Assembly (NCBI GenBank): GCA_022376465.1
Contig: JACDTU010000003.1
Location: forward strand, 1,984,001-2,048,000
Direction of reading: 5' to 3'
Source of the DNA: Cubamyces lactineus
Lineage: Eukaryota; Basidiomycota; Agaricomycetes; Polyporales; Polyporaceae
Length of the DNA: 64,000 bases
Within the stretch, counting starts at the first letter, position 1. Every line of letters starts with the position of its first letter. The notes under the pieces are model-generated. The model made no database searches. It saw nothing but the letters and a program-made list of their open reading frames with translations, and had not been told where the DNA came from. The position numbers and the translations under genes were made by a program. Below, piece after piece: positions 1 to 12,829 of this stretch.

Positions 1-1229
1 GTGGCTTCTGGGAGGACAACGTGGCGGAGGACGACTTTCCGGAGAAGTAATCGATGAGAGTCTGGCAGTCCTCGATCTGGGCTTGGAACGCGGGGATCTC
101 AGCCTCCTCACGCAGCCGGTCCGCGATCTCCTTCTTCTTGGCCTCTTCCTCCGCCGCACGTTGTGCACGTGCACGCTCCGCACGCCGTGCACGATCCTCG
201 TTGAGCTTCGCGTAGAACCGGTCGTTGGCCTCCTTGAAGCGCTGCGCAGACTCACGCTTGCGGTTGTACAGTTCGTCCAGTTGGTTCTGCAATGAGGTAC
301 GTTCGTCCAGCAACTTGCTCCGGCTCGCATACGCCTCGTCGCTTTCCTTCTTCAGCTCATCCAGCTCAGCCTTGATCTCATCGAACCGCTTGGAGATAGC
401 CTGCGCCTCCGGGTCGTCGAGCTGCTTACGCAACTCGTCTGCCTTCGCGCGGTCGGCCTCGATGGACTCCTGCTCAGTCTGGAAACCTTCCACTATCCGC
501 CTGCTACGCTTCCACTGGCTGATTTCCTGGAGAGCACGCTTCTCCTCGACGAGTTTGAGGTTGCCAGACTCAACTTGTCTCTCCAATTGCCTTGTAAGGT
601 AAGTGAGTATGAAGTAAGATAGCCTCGTGGAAGAAGGTTAATGTACCTGATCCGTTCGTCGACCTCGGCAACCGTCTTGTAAGGAATTTTGGCCTTCGCG
701 GCGTTCAGGTCTTTAATCTTGTTAGGTTGAGGCGTAAGTGTTGGTTAATGCGTCATAGGTGTTGGCACGCACCTTCTTTTGGATCCCGTCCTGCAGAGTC
801 TTGAGCTGCTCGATGACCTTGCCTCGAGAGAGCTTGTTTGTCGACTGCTGGCCGCGGATGCTGTCGAGCTCTGCCTTCAGTGCATTCCGTCTCTCGCTTC
901 CGGGGCCGGACTTGGACGTGAGGGCAATCTTCTCCTTGACCGCGGTCTATGCCGATGTGAAGGGCGTATGAACTTCGGAGTCGGCGAGCAGGGCCGAGTG
1001 CTGGCGAACTCACCAGCTTGAGCTGGACTGCGTCAATTTCGGTCTTGATTTTGTTCTGCTCCGCGTCATAGAGCGTCTTGTCTGGCTTCCCAGGGCCGTA
1101 GACGACGGCGGCGATCTCCTGGACCTCGACGGTAGTCGTGGCAGGGCTAGCGGTGCCGGAGGGCGTGGCCGACTTGGCGGGCTTTTTAGCTGCGCCGTTC
1201 GTTGCGGCAGGCTTCGACTTTGGGGCCAT
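1..1229 (-). CDS. BFR1: BFR1-like nuclear segregation / mRNP-associated coiled-coil protein (3' end cut off)
   Basis: Exons on the minus strand are 1014-1229, 773-946, 647-717 and 1-590 (continuing left). They join in frame across introns with GTGAGT, GTGCGT and GTACAT donors. The protein starts MAPKSKPA, has a Lys/Ala/Pro/Thr-rich leader, then DKTLYDAEQNKIKTEIDAVQ and a long charged heptad-rich region through the end of the visible part, as expected for Bfr1. Yeast Bfr1 is a polysome- and ER-associated RNA-binding factor that suppresses brefeldin A sensitivity and affects ploidy; that role is family knowledge, not visible here. About 350 codons are present. The start is the only ATG that leads into the conserved region. 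The C-terminus is missing because the window begins inside the last visible exon. Confidence 0.88.
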
Positions 1230-1579
1230 TGCGGAAGAGAGCGTGGGTGGGTGAGGATGCGGACGAAAGGCGAGGCACAGGAGGAGATGACAGTTGAGCA
1301 GCAAAGGAGTGGGGGAGCGGGCGTGAGAAGGCGGTGGTTACAGGCTCAGTCGATTCGCGTTTCCCGTGACGTGGCTGGCGGACGCCTGAGCCTCGAATTC
1401 ACGCGCGCTCACTCTTACGTGCTCGTCGGTGTCCGCATCAGACGCGTTATTAGTGGGGCAATGTATACGTGCTAGTAGGTAGAAACAATACATAGTCGAC
1501 AGAAAACCGAGAGAAGATGCACAAGTACAGATGCAGCAGGCAGGCAGAGTAGATGGATAGATGCGAGACGTGTCCGGGT
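1230..1579. other. Spacer between NHP2 3' end and BFR1 start
   Basis: This contains the 5' flank of BFR1 and the 3' flank of NHP2, both transcribed leftward. I see no gene. No clear TATA element was identified. Confidence 0.6.
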
Positions 1580-2346
1580 TCAAAATATGAGCTTCTGGTC
1601 CAGCTGCTGCACCTCCTTACAGCTCTCGTCGTACATTTCCCGGTAGTCCTCGTCCTTCTCCTCATCGCCCTCCTTCGACTTTGCCTTCTTCTTTTTCTGG
1701 TCGGGACAGACCATCACGCAACTTGTTGGCCGCTTCGTCGCGCTTGCGTGTCCGAGCTCCTCCTTGGAGGGCACAAAGACGTACGGGATACCCGCATCCT
1801 CAGCCATGATGGGCAAATGTGAGATGATGTCGATGGGTGTGATATCGGCGGCGAGGATGAGCAAGCTAGCGAATGAAATTCAATGTAGTCCATATGTACT
1901 GCTCGTGAGAGCACTTACCCCTTCTCCCCTTTCCGAATGGCCTTCACGACCTCCTTGACACCTCGCTTGACTTGCCGTTGCTTCGAAGCTGGAATGAATA
2001 CCGGTGAGACCATTTGCTGCACTGCACACGCCATTATGAACCAACCCTTCTTGATGGTCTTGTGAAGCTTCTTGAGTAGCTTCTTCTGAGCTAATGGCTG
2101 AGCGATTGGAGACAAGTCCTCTAGGGGAACGATAATCTCCTCCTTCTCTTTTTTGACCTTGGTCTCCACCTGCGGGAATAGTTCGCATGACAGACACCGT
2201 CTGGTGGGAGGTAAACGCACCTTCACAAGTTCAGCATCGCCCATCTCGACATCCTCGTTGACCTGGATGGACTCCTTGACGGTCTCAGTAACCTCCTTCG
2301 TCTCTTTCTTCTTCTTGTCCTTCTTTTCTGACTTGTCCTTGGCCAT
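1580..2346 (-). CDS. NHP2: H/ACA ribonucleoprotein subunit Nhp2 (L7Ae family)
   Basis: Four exons, 2221-2346, 2046-2169, 1919-1988 and 1580-1865, give a 201-residue protein with every junction in frame. The core L7Ae RNA-binding fold is recognisable: KRGVKEVVKAIRKGEKG, then LLILAADITPIDIISHLP and a VPSKEELG segment. The C-terminal tail EDYREMYDESCKEVQQL resembles the end of yeast Nhp2. Nhp2 is one of four core proteins of box H/ACA snoRNPs, which pseudouridylate rRNA and snRNA and process pre-rRNA in the nucleolus. The first 42 residues are Lys/Glu-rich (MAKDKSEKKDKKKKE), a basidiomycete-style extension. It is divergent from the bHLH gene across a 1.2 kb spacer. Confidence 0.95.
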
Positions 2347-3588
2347 TGCGGATGAGCGACGCGCGGAGATCTACGTGGGGATGGACCGGACGAAGCGAAC
2401 CGACTCGGTGCACTCGCCGCAGGAAATTTCGTGCTGGTGTTGCGATCACGTGCACAAAGGAACGAGTGTGTATAGGCGCCCATGTACCGACGCGAATCTG
2501 GGCAGGAAGGCGGCAAAGCACAATATCATACTGGGAAGGCTTACGATCCTAGAACTTTGCTACACAGGACCGGTGTCGTGGCCTAACGGCATTGTCATTC
2601 ATGTAGTATGAAGAAGACAGAAGACTACCGAAAGCGACTGTGTCGTACACGTCCCCTGAAGACTGCAATCCTCCAATCCACCAGGAACGTGAATGGCCGG
2701 GCCAGGGACGTCGAGGGCCAGGCCGACTGCATCCGTAGATGACGGCCAAAGTGGGGTCCATTCTCAATAACGGCTTCGCTGAGTGCTAGGCTACCGAGAT
2801 CTCGGGCTTCCTTTCGTAAAGGAAGGGAGGCTTGATACGGGAGCCCTGACGACATATTGCAGGATGCATGGGGTGGGTGGTACAAGTCGGTCGCATACGT
2901 TCCTCCAATTAATGCTGGTTGCTCTCACGTTTCTACTGGCCAAGTGTTCGGGATGACACAGACTGTCATTGGAGGGCTGTTCCTTGCTTTCTGCTGCGAA
3001 CTGATGAGCGGCATATTTTGGCTGCCTCTCCCATGGCGATTGCCCATGACCAAAAGCGGGCTGAAATCCACCGAGCGATCGCGGCTTCTAGGCATACGGA
3101 CAGCATGGTCGAGCTTCCCGTCGATAAGTCCGGCGCGTTTGGGGACGCGTGCGCGTGCGCGACCGGCCGAGCAAGGTCGACTTCTTCGGAGAGGGTGAAC
3201 CGCGCAGGCCTCGGAGGGGGAAGACGCCGTTCTGGCACGCGAAGAGGGCGCGTCGATGGGTGCAGTCGCCTGACGAGGAGGGGAGGGTGTGTGGGCTGGT
3301 AGCCATGAGAGCGCGGCGATGGTCGATATGGCAGTCGAATTCCATGCAGAGGAGAAGCGAGGGCGTTGGAAGAGGGCGACTGGCTGCGACTGGCCAGACG
3401 CAGCGGGCGAGGGAACGTGATTCGTATCAAGCAATGTAACCCTTTTCGAGCGCGGTCGGGCCTTTTGACCCACGTGGTTATCAGGAATGCTCGCCACGCG
3501 CTCTTGCCTCTGCACGTCCATATTATCGTACTTAGACACTCCGCCGAGCAGCGTTCCCGCCCTCGCTGGCCGACGTTACACGTTCCCC
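2347..3588. other. Divergent intergenic region NHP2 / bHLH gene
   Basis: This 1.2 kb shared upstream region separates two divergent genes. It has long overlapping open frames on both strands (for example 2925-3694 minus), but they lack homology-like motifs or consistent splice structure. They look like the chance openness of GC-rich DNA. It probably holds the promoters and 5' UTRs of both genes. Confidence 0.5.
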
Positions 3589-5836
3589 ATGTCCCCCGCG
3601 TCTGCAGACGGCGACAGAGCCAGCGCAGCTCCCAAAATGTCAGGCGATACGCCCAATGGAAGCTCCCCAAGCACCGCCTTTCAGCCCAAAACATCCTCTC
3701 CCTCTCTGAGCTCCCGACAGACCCCAGTGACCCCTCTCGCCCCCCTTGAATTCCTCCAAAATCAACGCCGGGGCTCGATCACTGACCCGTCCTTGCACGC
3801 CGCTCCTACTCCTCCTTCTTTCTCGTCTGGCCCATCCGGCCAGCCAGCCATCGCGTCGCCTTTCCGACGCCCTGATTCCCCTGCCACCAACTTTCCATCT
3901 TCCTCCTCCCACGAGTCGCGACGCTCCTTTTCGCAGTCTCGCCCCTTGTCGCCGTTCAAATTCGGTGACGCCTCTGCGCAGCCAGGCGAAAGTCCCAACG
4001 CACATCTTAGACGCGTGCTCAGGTCACCCTCGGTTGAGATGGGGGACAGACGCACGCCCACCCAGACCTTGGGCGCCGATAGCGGACGTGACCGAAGCAC
4101 GCCTGGCGCGGTGGATCGTAGCGGTAGTGAAGGTATGTGTGCCTAGAATACGAACGCGCAAGAACGTTCTCGTTGATGCAAAGCCGCCTTCGCGACCCAA
4201 TTTATGTCCAGCCCAAGACAGGGTCAAGGGCAGTGACCAAATGGACGTGGACCGAACCGACCACGCACAGTCTCAAGGACAGGAGCCAGGTGGAAGCACG
4301 CGACCGGACCACGCTGTCCGAGATATGGAAGACGTCGACTACAACGGCCGCCGTCAGTCTGTGGTAGCAGGTTGTTAATCCTTTTGGGTGGCTAGTTCGA
4401 ACCCTTACTCACGTTCATGCCTCAAGGCACGAAGCGCAAGATGTCGTCAGACAAAGGCGTGTACCCCCCGGGGCCCACAGACATCGATCCACAATTAGTA
4501 GGCCAGGATGGCAGAGAACCAGAGGGACCAGCGCCCAAACGGCGAGGATCAGCGATCGACACCCAGAGAATTGCGCAGCTCAGCCTGTACGACCGCGACC
4601 GGAGGAGTTCTGTAGATGCACGAGCTGCAGCAGGGTCGCCATGGTGGTCGAACGACAACAGACGAGATTCGACCTCTTCCGCGTCTGCCTTCACGAACAC
4701 GCCTTTGACGACTGGCTTCAGTACGCCCTCTTCGGCAATTCCCGGCGACTCGCCACATGGCCGACCTCCTGGCGGCATCGCAACTTTCGCGTGGCCTGCC
4801 AATCCTCACGTTCCTCCCGATCAGGTTACCCCTCCAGCCATGCAGAACGAGCCTCCTGCAGTTAATATGCAGGGCCCTCCCCCTCCTTTCGACCCGCTCA
4901 CACAAATCATGCCTCCAGTCACTTTCGCCCACGATCGCAGAATGTCTGCGCCAAATATTTCCCCTGAAAATCTTCCCGCCCCGCCTGCAACAGGCCCGAC
5001 CCGGGCCCTTAGGTCGCGTTCGCGCCCGCCCTCGCGTGTCCGCACCGTCGACCAATCCGCCCCCAATGACGCTGGTCAAACTTCCCCAGGCTCCAGCGGG
5101 AACCCCGAAGAAGCTTCGACGTCGTCGCGTCCTTCCGACAAGCCCCCGGGCTCTACACCATACTCGCGTTCGCCGGAGTTGCGCATATCCCACAAGCTTG
5201 CGGAACGGAAACGGAGGAAGGAAATGAAGGAGCTCTTTGACGAGCTTCGAGATCAGCTGCCCGCTGATAGAGGGATGAAGGCGAGCAAATGGGAGATCTT
5301 GAGTAAAGGTGCGTGGAATGCATCATTGGCTGATGGCTCGCGATCCTGAATTGGGCCTCTGTATAGCCATCGACTTTATTGTCACTCTGAAGCAGAGCCA
5401 CCAAGAGATGGGTCGGGAGATAGAGATGCTACGCCACGAACTCGAAGGCTATCGTCAAGGAATGCCCCCGCCATTCCCTGGTGCACCTCCCCATCCTGTA
5501 GTGTATGGTCACGGCCCACCCGTTGGTGTACCCCCATATGCGCCACCTCCTCATGGAGCGCCCGGAGTACCCCCGCAAGGTCCTCCTCCCCCGCATCCTT
5601 CCCATACCCATCCCACAGGACCTCCAGGGCCGCCCGGCGCGCCTGGTCACCCCGTCCCGCCGCACCATCCCCACCCAATGCCTCCTCAGCCTCCTCCCCA
5701 ACAGCCTGTATCTCGTCCGGGCTCCTCACAGAATGCATATCCCTCAGGTCCACCCCCGCCCCAGCAGCCTCAGCCGCCTACTGTCAATGGCAATCCGCCT
5801 AGCACAACTCCTCGTACGGAAACTCCGACGACATAA
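3589..5836 (+). CDS. bHLH transcription factor, Ser/Pro-rich
   Basis: Exons 3589-4132, 4212-4370, 4427-5308 and 5367-5836 join in frame to 684 residues. The N-terminal half is Ser/Pro-rich and low-complexity. The bHLH begins near residue 485: [20 protein letters not shown], then helix 2 after the last intron ([15 protein letters not shown]...). The basic region carries His-5, Glu-9 and Arg-13, the class B signature that reads CACGTG E-boxes (family knowledge). A short leucine/methionine-rich extension follows helix 2, then about 115 residues of Pro/His/Gly-rich sequence. The start is the first ATG in frame; a second ATG at 3634 is possible. The specific regulon is unknown and I do not assign a yeast orthologue. 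Confidence 0.85.
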
Positions 5837-6522
5837 GGCTGCTGCGTGGATACCTGGAATCCTCGAGCTGTATCGATAACGTTTCATTGTTTTCTTCCTG
5901 GATCGAGGGCTGTCATCGTCTATCCCAAAGGTGATATATTGTGGTGTATCTCCTCTCACCCTACTGTTTTCTAAATGACTCCCCATATAGAGATGCAAAG
6001 ATTTCGGTCCTCGCGGAGCTATCGTCGCTGTCGCACCTACGTATTATTACCACCCCTTCCCCGCTCCATAAGTATTTCCCTTGCGATAACATTGACCAAT
6101 CTTGGCGCTTTGGACGATCCATATATTTCTAGACGGACAGATCCCTTGTTCACTACTACCTGGGCAATGTCACTCAGGGAACATCAAGTACGAGAACAAT
6201 GAGGGTGCACACAGATACATTTATTGTATTTGTCTGGTCTTGGTCGAGGCCTTGTGTGATACGCTTGGGCCGGTGAGCCTAATTACAAGAGTCAGCTGCA
6301 AGCGCCGGCGGCTCCGCACTGAACGCACGCCCGCTTGTCTCTGTACCACGACCACGACCAGCCTCAGCCTGGTCCTCTGCGCTATACCACCACCTCAGCT
6401 TGGCTCATCGCGCGCTATTGTAACATTAGAACGTCCTACAATCGCAGAATAATAACTCTGTGTGCTCCGCCACCGTCCAGATCTGTCCAGTCGAGACCCC
6501 CCCTTCCCAGAATAACGACGAT
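5837..6522. other. Spacer bHLH gene to TFIIF alpha gene
   Basis: Both flanking genes run rightward. This contains the 3' flank of the bHLH gene and the promoter and leader of the TFIIF gene. An in-frame extension upstream of 6523 exists but starts with GTG, so the ATG at 6523 is taken as the start. I see no other gene. Confidence 0.6.
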
Positions 6523-8799
6523 ATGGCGAAAGGCGCTGTTAGCCTCTTCAATCCTCGGCCTAGCCGACCTACGCTTCCCAAGAAGAAAGAATCACCTGTG
6601 ACGAACACACCCTCGCCCGGACCCTCGCAGTCCGCACCTGGTACGCCTAAAAAGCCCGCCACCGCGGCGGCATCTGGCCCAGCACCTGGAGCAGGCGCAG
6701 GGGCTGCAGCACCACCGCGACGGCCCGCGCCCCCTCCCAAGCCCAAGACGGAGGACGAGGCGAAGCCGCCGCCCCCAGAGGGCCCGTTCTCGGAGTTCCG
6801 GCTGCTGTCGTCGAAGCTGAACGGGTGGAAGTACGACGTGATGAAGTTCGAGTCGCGCAAGCGGATCGACATCAACACCTGGGCGCCGCCCGTGAAGCTG
6901 AACCGCAAGGAGCCGCGCCGCGAGGAGGCCCCGTCGACGTCGTCGCAGCAGCCGGTGAGCGCGATGGTCGGCTCGGACGGGAAGCACGTCGTTGGGGCGG
7001 ACGGGAAGCTCGTCATGGTCGACGCGGCGGGGCGGCCGGTGCGCGCCGACCCGCCCGAGCCCAAGGAGGAGAAGGGGAAGGACAAGGACGGCAAGAAGAA
7101 GCGGTTCCAGAAGAAGACGCGGCAGGTGTTCTTGGTGCCGGACGACGTGCGGCAGCTCAGGCGGGAGGAGCGTTTCCCGTGGGTCATGGAGGACGGCAAG
7201 AAGCAGGAGGTGTGGGTGGCGTCGATGGAGGAGGTCGCCAAGTCGCAGACGTATGCGATGTTCATGCCCGCCGCGGACGACGTGTTCAAGTTCGTGCCCG
7301 CCCATCGATGGTACAAGTTCCAGAAGAGGCCGAACCATCACATACCGAACTTGGAGGAGGCTGAGTCCTTGGTACGTGTCAGCCGCTTGGATATACAACG
7401 TCATTGTCTCATTGTGCTACGTCCCTCTACAATAGATGACCAAAATGCAGAAACACAAAGACGCCACCCAGTGGACGCTGCGGCAGAAGACCGAGCAAGC
7501 CGCTAGTGGCTCGTCCCTTGTGTACAACGCCAGCCAGAGTCTGGGCCCAGGCGGCCGGAAACTCAAGGCGGTAGACAGTGGTCCTGCCGAACTGTTTGGT
7601 GACGACGACGATGAAGACGGCGATGGTCGTAAACGCAAGGTCAAGCGTGAGCTTGGCGCAGAAGGCTTCTTGGACGAACTGGATTACGAGGAGACGTTCG
7701 CTGATGACGAGGAGAAGATGGATGCTGATGATAAGGAGGACGAAGAGGCGAAAGAGCTCGAGGTACGTGCTCATCGTTCACTGACGGCCTTACCTGGCAT
7801 CATGACTGACTCGTTGGTATTATAGGAACGTCTCAAGAAGGAGTACAAGAATGCGAACAAGCTTCGCGAGGGGTACATTGACGAGTCTGACGAGGAAGAG
7901 GATGACGCGAAGTTGACTGGAGCGGGCAAGAACCTCCAGAAGACACTGAAGAAGTTGGATAAGGATGGCGCCTATGATGATTCCGACGACGAGAAGAATC
8001 CATACGCCAGCGAGGTGTGTACATTCCAGTGTACCCTATACATCGTACTGACAGAATGTAGGAGGAAGAGGAGGAAGAAGAGGAGGTTCCCATTCCGACT
8101 GGCCCCGCCATTCTCCCTCCGGAGCCCAAACCCGGTGTACGATCTGCGTCACAATCGTCATCGAATGGCCAAATCGGCAAGCCAGCGACGAACGGCCAGC
8201 CCCCACTTGCCGTGAAGACGGAGCCGCAATCCCAGTCGCTCTCGCGTGCGACCTCACCCGCGCCGGCACCAGGCCACGGTGGTCATTCCGTAGTGGCGAA
8301 GCGGGCAACGAGCCCGAAGATGCCCAAACCGAAAGCGGGCATTCCCAGCCGTGCGGGAAGCCCTCTGGCGAGTCCCAACGGGGTGTCTCCTCCCGCAAGT
8401 CGGGCCACGAGTCCCGGCGTTGGGAGTACTCCGGGGGTAGCGATGCCCAGCAACATGAAGCTGAAGCGCAAAGCGACCGACGACGGCTCGGGGGCTGCCG
8501 CTGGAGCTGGCGGTCCGGCGGGCGGGGCTCCACGCCCAAAGAAGCGCAAGGCGCAACTGCCGCCCGGGGCAGAGCTCGAGGATCGGATGGTCATCGAGTG
8601 GTTGCGGAACACGCCGAACGCGACGACGCGGGAATGCATCCTGCACTTCACGCCGTACCTCACGGACGAGGAGAAGAAGAACAAGTTCACGGCGCTCGTG
8701 AAGGAGGTCGCGCAGCTGAGCAAGGGCGTGCTCGTGCTCAGGCCGGCGTACCGTGGCACGGGTGCGCCGACTTCGCCCACGCCGGCCGCTGCTGGATAG
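6523..8799 (+). CDS. TFG1: Transcription initiation factor IIF, alpha subunit (RAP74/Tfg1)
   Basis: Exons 6523-7371, 7436-7762, 7826-8014 and 8062-8799 encode 700 residues, all introns in phase 0. The N-terminal dimerisation domain (about residues 85-285) includes FSEFRLLSSKLNGWKYDVMK and later AHRWYKFQKR. A central Asp/Glu- and Lys-rich stretch follows (LFGDDDDEDGDG; a run of glutamates at exon 4). The extreme C-terminus (about 630-695) is the winged-helix domain: DRMVIEWLRNTPNATTRECI and FTALVKEVAQLSKGVLVLR. TFIIF binds RNA polymerase II, helps start-site selection and promotes elongation; the C-terminal domain contacts Fcp1 (family knowledge). An Ala/Gly/Pro-rich insert lies between residues 30 and 85. 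It is complete, with no missing domain. Confidence 0.95.
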
Positions 8800-10004
8800 A
8801 TAGGGTTTTGCTGGCCGCTTGAAGTTCGCTCAATGAACTCGTGCGACGCGGTGGCGTGCTTCTAGCGGGAGGCCTGGTTGTCGTGGGGTGTACGCATGGA
8901 CCGGTTGATGGCTCGTTTGTGTTTGTATTCCGGCGTTCAGCGTTTGTCGCACCCGCTTGCCTTATAGACGTGGACTACATCGCGGGACCGGACCCATGTG
9001 TGAGAATGATTCTTTGAGTGAATTGCTCCTCTGTCGTCAGAATCAGAGTACCGAGAGAGGCGTTGCCAGGGTCGTTGACTGCAGCAGGTGGTGGTGCATG
9101 GCCTTCGCTCACAGAACGGCATATATGCGATAATCTGGCTTGTCAGACATGCCGGGAGAGTGATAATGTGTTGCCGTCGGGGATCTCTCTGCGTGGCGGG
9201 AAGTATATTCCAAAGGGCGAGAAGGCTAAAAATAGTGCAAGATACGTACGATGATGAGGTTGCGAGAGCGGGATCGGTAACTGAAAATCATGATGAAGGA
9301 CATCCGACAAATGGGCGCAGACGCCGCAGAGGAAGGAAGCGAGAGCGTTGCGAGTGTACTGGCGTGGGGCAATGCGCTCGAATTCGACCGGAGAGTCGAG
9401 CTAGATAGGCCCGGGTCATCAGCTGGTCCTCCGGCTGGCTGGCTGCCGTGCAGCAGATGGGCCGATGGATGGAGGATAGGTACCGAGCGTTCGAGCCGGG
9501 CCGTGGAGGACGTCCAGACGCTAATGGTGGTATAGTTTGGTTGCAAGGAGGATCCGACCGGAGGCAGGAGAGGAGTCACGGCTGTAGACGCTGCCCCGAG
9601 AGAAATGGACGGTAGGAGGTGAGCTAGGAGCAGTCGGAGAGCGGGAGAAGGGCGGTCGAGAGAGGTTGATCTCAAAGCCAGGCGGTGATTGGACGAGGAC
9701 TCGGTCGGCAGGGTCGGCATCGAGGAGGCAGGGCCGGATATGGCAGGGGAGCTTCCTAGTGCGGCAATGTAGGTCGAGGAACGGCTTGGCATGGCCGAGT
9801 GTGATCGAGTCTAAATGTGCGGGCGCTCGAGTGCAGCCACTGCGAATTACCAGCGGCAGCACCAGCCTCGTCCGCCCACACCCAACTCAACTCCCAAAGC
9901 GCTGCCCGATCGCCATATGTTCGCCCATCCCTATAAATCAACCCCTCCTCCTCCCCCGTCCGCTTTCCGCCATACCCCCCTCACCTCCCCCCTCCCTCCG
10001 CAAG
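8800..10004. other. Spacer TFIIF alpha to chitin deacetylase
   Basis: This 1.2 kb region between two rightward genes holds the promoter of the chitin deacetylase gene, with a TATA element near its right end and a pyrimidine-rich leader (CCTCCCCC-type runs) just before the ATG. I see no coding region in the rest. Confidence 0.6.
9932..9938 (+). promoter_or_regulatory. TATA box of the chitin deacetylase gene
   Basis: TATAAAT lies 73 nt upstream of the start codon at 10005 and is followed by a C/T-rich stretch, a common core-promoter layout in strongly expressed basidiomycete genes. Confidence 0.55.
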
Positions 10005-11646
10005 ATGCCTTCCGTCCGCTCATTTCTACTCCTAGCTGCAACAGCATTACTATCCTCTTCGGCCACCGCCATCCCCCACGACCACCACGATCATGAACAC
10101 ACCGTAAACAAGCGCCTTCCTGGGTCATGGTACCACCCAGAGGGCCACCCCGCGTACTCTCTCTTCAGGAGAGGCGCAGCCGGCACAGACGGCATCACCT
10201 ACGCCGAAGTCGGTAGCCCAGGTACGCCACTCTATTGATGTTTGCTGCGCATATGCGCTCATACCCTCTTGCGGTAGAATGGACTGCGGCTTGGCCCCAG
10301 GGCAAGCCCGACACGAACAGCCTCCCTCAGGAATGGGTCGACGCGTATAATGCTGCCGTCAAGGCGGGCAAGATTCCCAACATTCCCGTCACTACTTTGA
10401 ACGGGAACCCCGTCTACCCCCAGGGCTATGATCCGCTCAGCGACACCGTCTGCTCCGCCACTTACAAATGCCGGAACAAGGAGGATCTTTGGGACGCCCC
10501 TGACGGCGTAGTCGGCGGCAGCTTCGACGACGGACCCCTCGATGTATGTTGGATTATTTCATTGTAGGTACAGACTAACTCACCGCCCGCTGCAGACGTC
10601 TGTCCCGCTCTACCAGTTCTTGAAGCAGAACAACGTGCACGCCACCCATTTCATGATCGGAGTGAATATCCTCTGGTACCCGCAAGAGTTCAAGATGGCC
10701 TTCGAAGACAATGAAGGTAGATGGATCTGTTGTGCTGTCTCATACCGGACCCATCACTGATCTACACCCCGCCACACCAGATGATATTGCCGTACACACC
10801 TGGACACACCCGTACATGACGACGCTTTCGGACCTTGAGCTCGTCGGCGAGTTCGGCTGGACGATGGAAATCATCCACAACTCCACTGGCGGACGTCTTC
10901 CCAAGTACTGGCGCCCCCCGTACGGCGACTCTGATAACCGCGTCCGCGCCATCGCGAAGGAGGTCTTCGGTCTCACTACCGTCATCTGGAACCAAGAGTG
11001 CGTCCCGTTGTTTGCGCACCGCATGCCTCTGATGCGCTCGGGCTTGTGGTGGATGGCTGGCTGATACATGCACTGCAGCACCGAGGACTGGAGCATCGGC
11101 CAGCCCGGCGGCACGACGCGTGACAAGGTCAACCAGAACCTGCAGACGTGGTACACCGGCTCCAAATCGCCCGGTCTCATCATCCTCGAGCACGAGCTCA
11201 CGAACGACACCGTCGGCGCGTTCATCCAGGCGTTCCCGCTTATCCAGCAGAACGGCTGGAAGTACGTCAGTGTCGCCCAGCTCGACGGCGGCTCTCCGTA
11301 TCAGAACTCTCCTAGCTCGACCGGCGATGTCACGCCGGGTTCCGTTGCCGTTCTTGAGAACAACGCCTCAGGCTCGAGCAACTCGTCTTCGTCTGCCGGC
11401 GCGTCGGGTACATCTAGCGCCTCAGGAGCTGGTTCGACCGGCAGTACTTCCTCAGGCTCCTCAGGAACGTCCTCGGGCAACACGTCTGGGAAGGCTGCAA
11501 ACGGCAATTCGACGACGACATCGTCTGGACAGGGCAGCCAGCCCACTGGCGCAAGCGAGACACAGAACAACTCCGCTACGTCCGCGCTCCGCATCGGCGC
11601 GCTGACGTGCTTGCCCGCTCTCGTCGCGGCGCTCGTCCTCTCATGA
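10005..11646 (+). CDS. Secreted GPI-anchored chitin deacetylase (carbohydrate esterase family 4)
   Basis: Exons 10005-10221, 10278-10543, 10596-10716, 10781-10997 and 11079-11646 give 462 residues. A signal peptide ([18 protein letters not shown]) is followed by a His-rich start of the mature protein. The NodB/CE4 motifs are all present: SFDDGP near residue 154, HTWTHP near 206 (metal-binding histidines), RPPYGD near 245, NQDTEDW across the last intron near 271, and LEHE near 310. The tail has about 85 residues of Ser/Thr/Gly/Asn-rich sequence and ends in a hydrophobic segment, typical of a GPI signal. It converts cell-wall chitin to chitosan by removing acetyl groups. It appears catalytically complete and stands alone, with no other cell-wall gene adjacent. 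Confidence 0.94.
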
Positions 11647-12829
11647 GTCAACTCATGGCGGAGCCGTTGGCTCGGGAGGTTCACGGACCCCGCTTGTCTT
11701 CTTCTCTTCGCTTCGCTTTTACACCCCTTGTTCGGACTCGTGGTGGGTTTGTGGACCACACGCTACGGGCTACGGGACGGTGTGTGCGGACACCGAATCG
11801 GACAGTGCAGAGCTACCCTATAGGCATCTTGTTGAACCGATCTAATGTTCTCCCCTTCCACATTATACTACTATTCCCTTGTCTATGACGATGCTCGCCC
11901 CCCCTCTCGTGACAGTACTTGCAGTGTATACTCTCGCATCGGTCGCTCTCCACCACCCCGCTGCCTTGTGTACAGTATCGCACTCGTCGTACTATCTACT
12001 CTCCCTCATGTCACGATAAGGACTCTTTGGATCTACTGTTACTACGCGGACATGTCTCATCCCCCCCCCAACCCCCACCCCCCACCCTTCCTATTCCTTC
12101 ACCGTGTGTAGATCTTTGGACGTTCTCCTTTTTACGACCTTTCATGGACCCTTTCTTGTTTCTACTCATCTTCGTTGTCTCCTCGTCTCCCTGGACTCCT
12201 GGACACAAAATCGGAACAACCTCGTGCTTACCACTCCACGCTCCTTTGCAAACTTCGCTCGTTCACCAAATCCTCTTGGCTGCACCTAGTCAGCAGTCGG
12301 TGCGCCAAATTTAGAGTGTTCGGACTGACGCTGAGATATTTAGCGTCGAAGCCGAAGCTGTGGCACGAGCGTGTCTGCTCGGAGTGTGGCTGGGCTACCT
12401 GCGTTCGCATTGCGGGTATATCCGCGCGGCCGCGGGCTCGTGTTGACGTTTATTGAGTAGGGCTTTCCATGCAGGGATCGCGCCGTCGCGTCATCCTGAG
12501 CAGCGCTCCGAGCGGAAGAGGAAGTGCGGCATCCGCTCAAGCCAAGAGCAGCGTCTTAGGAGGGGCTGGGGCGGATATTACGGGGCAGAGAACGCTAAGG
12601 CAGAGTTCCAAGCGATTAGGACCCTCTTTCGCCGGAGCGGGCAAGACGTACGTGCGTCAGAAGCTTTAGGATGCGGGAGGACAGTTTGGGCCTCGTGAAG
12701 TACATCGTCTCTCGGGCTACATACGATTGCGTGTACATATGGGACGTTCGCAGGGGATCAGATGTGCCAAAATCACAAGCCTACGCATCTACGGGTTCGA
12801 ATATGACAGTGACTCTGTGCAGACCATTG
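11647..12829. other. Convergent spacer, chitin deacetylase / PP2C-like gene
   Basis: This lies between the 3' ends of two converging genes. It holds C-rich tracts around 12060-12090 and no open frame with recognisable motifs. I see no gene. Confidence 0.55.

Noticed and set aside
2925..3694. Long overlapping open frames on the minus strand between NHP2 and the bHLH gene
   Set aside because: Two different frames are open at once over most of the span, with Arg/Ser/Pro-rich sequence and no family motif. This is expected in GC-rich upstream DNA.
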